Source of the DNA: Nostoc calcicola FACHB-3891
Lineage (GTDB): Bacteria > Cyanobacteriota > Cyanobacteriia > Cyanobacteriales > Nostocaceae
DNA: 64,000 nt
NCBI RefSeq assembly: GCF_014697355.1
Contig: NZ_JACJRQ010000003.1
Span: 124,001 to 188,000, forward strand
Reading direction: 5' to 3'
In this document: one piece after another, positions 62,514-64,000 of the stretch
Layout: every line of letters begins with the position of its first letter
Position numbering within the stretch: position 1 is the stretch's first letter
The notes under the pieces: model-generated
Told to the model about the DNA's origin: nothing
What the model saw: only the letters and a program-made list of their open reading frames with translations
The model's database searches: none
Program-made: the position numbers and the translations under genes

Positions 62514-63398
62514 TTATACAAAAATTTTTAGTGGATGGTTCATGTGTGTTGTTTGATCTAACAAATGCTCATGCTTTAACTTCTGCATCTCTTCTGTAAG
62601 AGTTTTTTGGACTATTTTGACGATTAAAGCTTCTAAATCTGCTATTGTGAGATTACTTATAAGCTGGTCTGATGTATATTGGAAGTTTTCCATAGAAAAT
62701 ATTTCTGCATCTTGATGTATTTGTGTGAGTGATGATTTTTTCTCTACTTCAGAGTAATTTAATGATTCACTTGTAATCATATCTTCAGTTATTTTAGGAA
62801 TTTTTTTATTCCAATTTGACACAATTCCAAAGTAACCTGCGGCATCTTCTAAACAATACTCAAACATATTTAATAAAATATCTATCCAACCGCTTTTTCG
62901 GAAAAAGACTTTTCTGGGATTCTTACGAAAATAACGACCGTCAATCTTTTTATTTACTTGAATTTCAAGGTGTTCAAATAAACCATTTAAACCTTGATAG
63001 CCATATAATTGTGAATATTTTCTAAAATCAAATAATTTTATTTCATTAAGATTTGAATGTATGGATAGAGCTTTCGATCTATTTCTCAACGTTATCAGAT
63101 CGCTATCTTTTATATTGAAGCCAATAAATATTTTATTTTTAAATCTTTCAATATCTTTGATAATTTCCTCAACAAGTTGATTTTCCTCAGATTCAAATTC
63201 TAAAAACTTAATTTTTATATATTGTTGCTTACTTGTTTTGAGAAGCCGAGTAATGGTGTATCCATATATTCTTTGTACTGCTTTTCCCTGTAGATAATCC
63301 GGCCAAAATTCTAAGTCAAGAAAAACTAAATCATAGATAGAACCACTAGAAAAGTTATTGATAAATTGCCCATCAATCTTGACCTCTATCTTATACAT
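62514..63398 (-). CDS. Hypothetical protein with DEDD-exonuclease-like motifs
   Basis: A 294-aa unrecognised protein. A possible RNase H-fold exonuclease core is seen: YDLVFLDLEFWPD (Asp-x-Glu, ExoI-like) near residue 28, IFIGFNIKDSDLITL (ExoII-like, Asn...Asp) near 94, and YCLEDAAGYFGIV (Tyr-x3-Asp, ExoIII-like) near 180. The C-terminal 90 residues are helical and charged. The gene is very AT-rich and Lys/Ile/Asn-rich, suggesting foreign origin. It stands between a toxin-antitoxin patch and a repeat array. The function is inference only. Confidence 0.6.
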   Translation of the reverse strand: MYKIEVKIDGQFINNFSSGSIYDLVFLDLEFWPDYLQGKAVQRIYGYTITRLLKTSKQQYIKIKFLEFESEENQLVEEIIKDIERFKNKIFIGFNIKDSDLITLRNRSKALSIHSNLNEIKLFDFRKYSQLYGYQGLNGLFEHLEIQVNKKIDGRYFRKNPRKVFFRKSGWIDILLNMFEYCLEDAAGYFGIVSNWNKKIPKITEDMITSESLNYSEVEKKSSLTQIHQDAEIFSMENFQYTSDQLISNLTIADLEALIVKIVQKTLTEEMQKLKHEHLLDQTTHMNHPLKIFV

Positions 63399-63461
63399 AA
63401 AATACTTTGGGGATTATTTATATATTAAAAATATACAAAAAAATAATTACAATCAAAACAG

Positions 63462-63522
63462 GATATACACGTATTGAACCGCTAATTCATTTGCGTTTAT
63501 ATACGTGTATATGCGGTTATAA
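63462..63522. repeat. ATATACACGTAT / ATATACGTGTATAT palindromic region
   Basis: GATATACACGTATTGAACCGC is followed by TTTGCGTTTATATACGTGTA and TATGCGGTT; the two halves are inverted relative to each other and the second is itself palindromic (TATACGTGTATA). Related CGCAAATATACG arms recur at 63941-63992. It lies just upstream of the DEDD-like gene. Confidence 0.6.
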
Positions 63523-63634
63523 ATTCAGACTTTTCTAGTTACAAAACCCTACTGAATGCACTAATGCGATCGCACTTTTCCTCAACCCTCCACAGTTAAC
63601 CCGTTAAACACCACATTTTCCATAAAATTATCGC

Positions 63635-63858
63635 GCTCCTAGCTTGGAATTAAGTTTTGAACTCGTAAATTAACTTTTGCGACTCCTAAATTAAATTTTT
63701 GACTCCTAAACTAATTTTTGCGGCTCCTAAATTAAATTTTTGACTCCTAAACTAATTTTTGCGGCTCCTAAATTAAATTTTTGACTCCTAAACTAATTTT
63801 TGCGGCTCCTAAATTAAATTTTTGACTCCTAAATTAACTTTTGCGACTCGTAAAGCTA
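63635..63858. repeat. Array of about ten 20/21-bp repeats (CTCCTAAATTAA type)
   Basis: Units ACTCCTAAACTAATTTTTGC+G (21 bp) and GCTCCTAAATTAAATTTTTG (20 bp) alternate, giving a 41-bp period for three full rounds (63701-63823); variant units ACTCGTAAATTAAC... lie at both ends (63661 and 63845). Average spacing is 20.5 bp, close to two DNA turns. It is non-coding. Confidence 0.9.
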
Positions 63859-63940
63859 CTATTCTTAAATAATTTCAGCAAATATACTCACATTTATTTT
63901 ATGAATTAATCCCAATGCCTTAAAACTTCTCATAAAAAAA

Positions 63941-63992
63941 CGCAAATATACGCATTAAAAGCAATTTCAGCATTTCCATACGTATATTTGCG
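63941..63992. repeat. 12-bp perfect inverted repeat CGCAAATATACG
   Basis: CGCAAATATACG at 63941-63952 and CGTATATTTGCG at 63981-63992, separated by 28 bp. It is close to the 20/21-bp repeat array and shares bases with the palindromes near 63500. No gene is seen in 63399-64000. Confidence 0.8.
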
Positions 63993-64000
63993 CTAAAATT

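Noticed and set aside
63661-63845. CRISPR array
   Set aside because: Repeats are contiguous with no unique spacers, and no cas genes are seen.
1-64000. tRNA, rRNA or riboswitch genes
   Set aside because: Reading all gaps longer than about 100 bp showed no T-loop/anticodon pattern or known riboswitch core; small structured RNAs could still have been missed without a covariance search.

Overview
The window is chromosomal DNA from a filamentous cyanobacterium, most likely Nostoc or a close relative. The evidence is: an rbcL-rbcX-rbcS operon with Form IB RuBisCO; a dnaE gene that ends in a 102-residue split-intein N-half very like that of Nostoc punctiforme; ldpA, a Ycf45-type ATPase, HPPD and hemE; a cyanobacteriochrome-type GAF domain; very frequent HIP1 octamers (GCGATCGC); and dense short heptad repeats, very small dispersed repeats and MITE-like palindromes. 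No species can be named from sequence alone.

Layout. 1-3.6 kb: folD (cut by the window edge), crtE, a divergent PAP2-like membrane protein, an IS5-like transposase scar and a MOSC protein whose start region is tandemly duplicated. 4-19.3 kb: a signalling island of five large proteins. These are a Cache/HAMP/PAS hybrid kinase overlapping a REC-GGDEF-EAL protein, a REC-kinase, then on the minus strand a REC-GAF(CBCR-like)-9xPAS-HisKA_2 kinase followed 2 bp later by a REC-PAS kinase. A xisH/xisI pair lies in between, with xisI broken by a 23-bp repeat. 19.4-22.6 kb: ldpA (circadian input iron-sulfur protein) and the R3H/AAA protein. 22.7-28 kb: accessory region with a DUF4347-lectin-LamG surface protein, a broken gene, and a two-gene TIR-TPR / CHAT-TIR unit that looks like an immune or cell-death module.

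28-32.5 kb: HAD phosphatase, HPPD, a short-chain dehydrogenase lacking the usual catalytic Ser, and a zinc-ribbon/NYN/OST-HTH-like protein. 32.7-38.5 kb: a minus-strand pst operon (pstS-pstC-pstA-pstB-pstB) behind a well-formed Pho box of four 8-mers at 11-bp spacing; most of its gaps hold repeats or hairpins. 38.5-42 kb: two MITE-like palindromes, an ICMT-family methyltransferase, an epimerase-like protein and hemE. 42-49 kb: a membrane protein, GNAT, and a minus-strand cluster GT2 / sugar-binding lipoprotein / LD-carboxypeptidase / FkbM, then a second FkbM and a VOC protein. 49-56 kb: split dnaE-N, a DAACS symporter, an overlooked 59-codon ORF, panB and a secreted beta-propeller. 56.5-59.4 kb: rbcLXS with a long structured leader. 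59.4-64 kb: SGNH hydrolase, then a toxin-antitoxin patch (HicB-like, ParDE, VapBC, DUF2281), a DEDD-exonuclease-like hypothetical gene and, at the right edge, an array of about ten 20/21-bp repeats next to palindromes.

The most promising candidates for something undescribed are the CHAT-TIR/TIR-TPR pair (one TIR keeps and one lacks the expected catalytic Glu), the CBCR-like GAF with a GTCF variant of the DXCF motif, the InsA-type zinc ribbon fused to an NYN/OST-HTH-like protein, and the two-helical-turn repeat array at the right end. A theme through the whole window is that palindromic heptad repeats sit inside reading frames (ldpA, two kinases, HPPD) without breaking them, whereas a 23-bp element did break xisI. 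No tRNA, rRNA or CRISPR array was seen.
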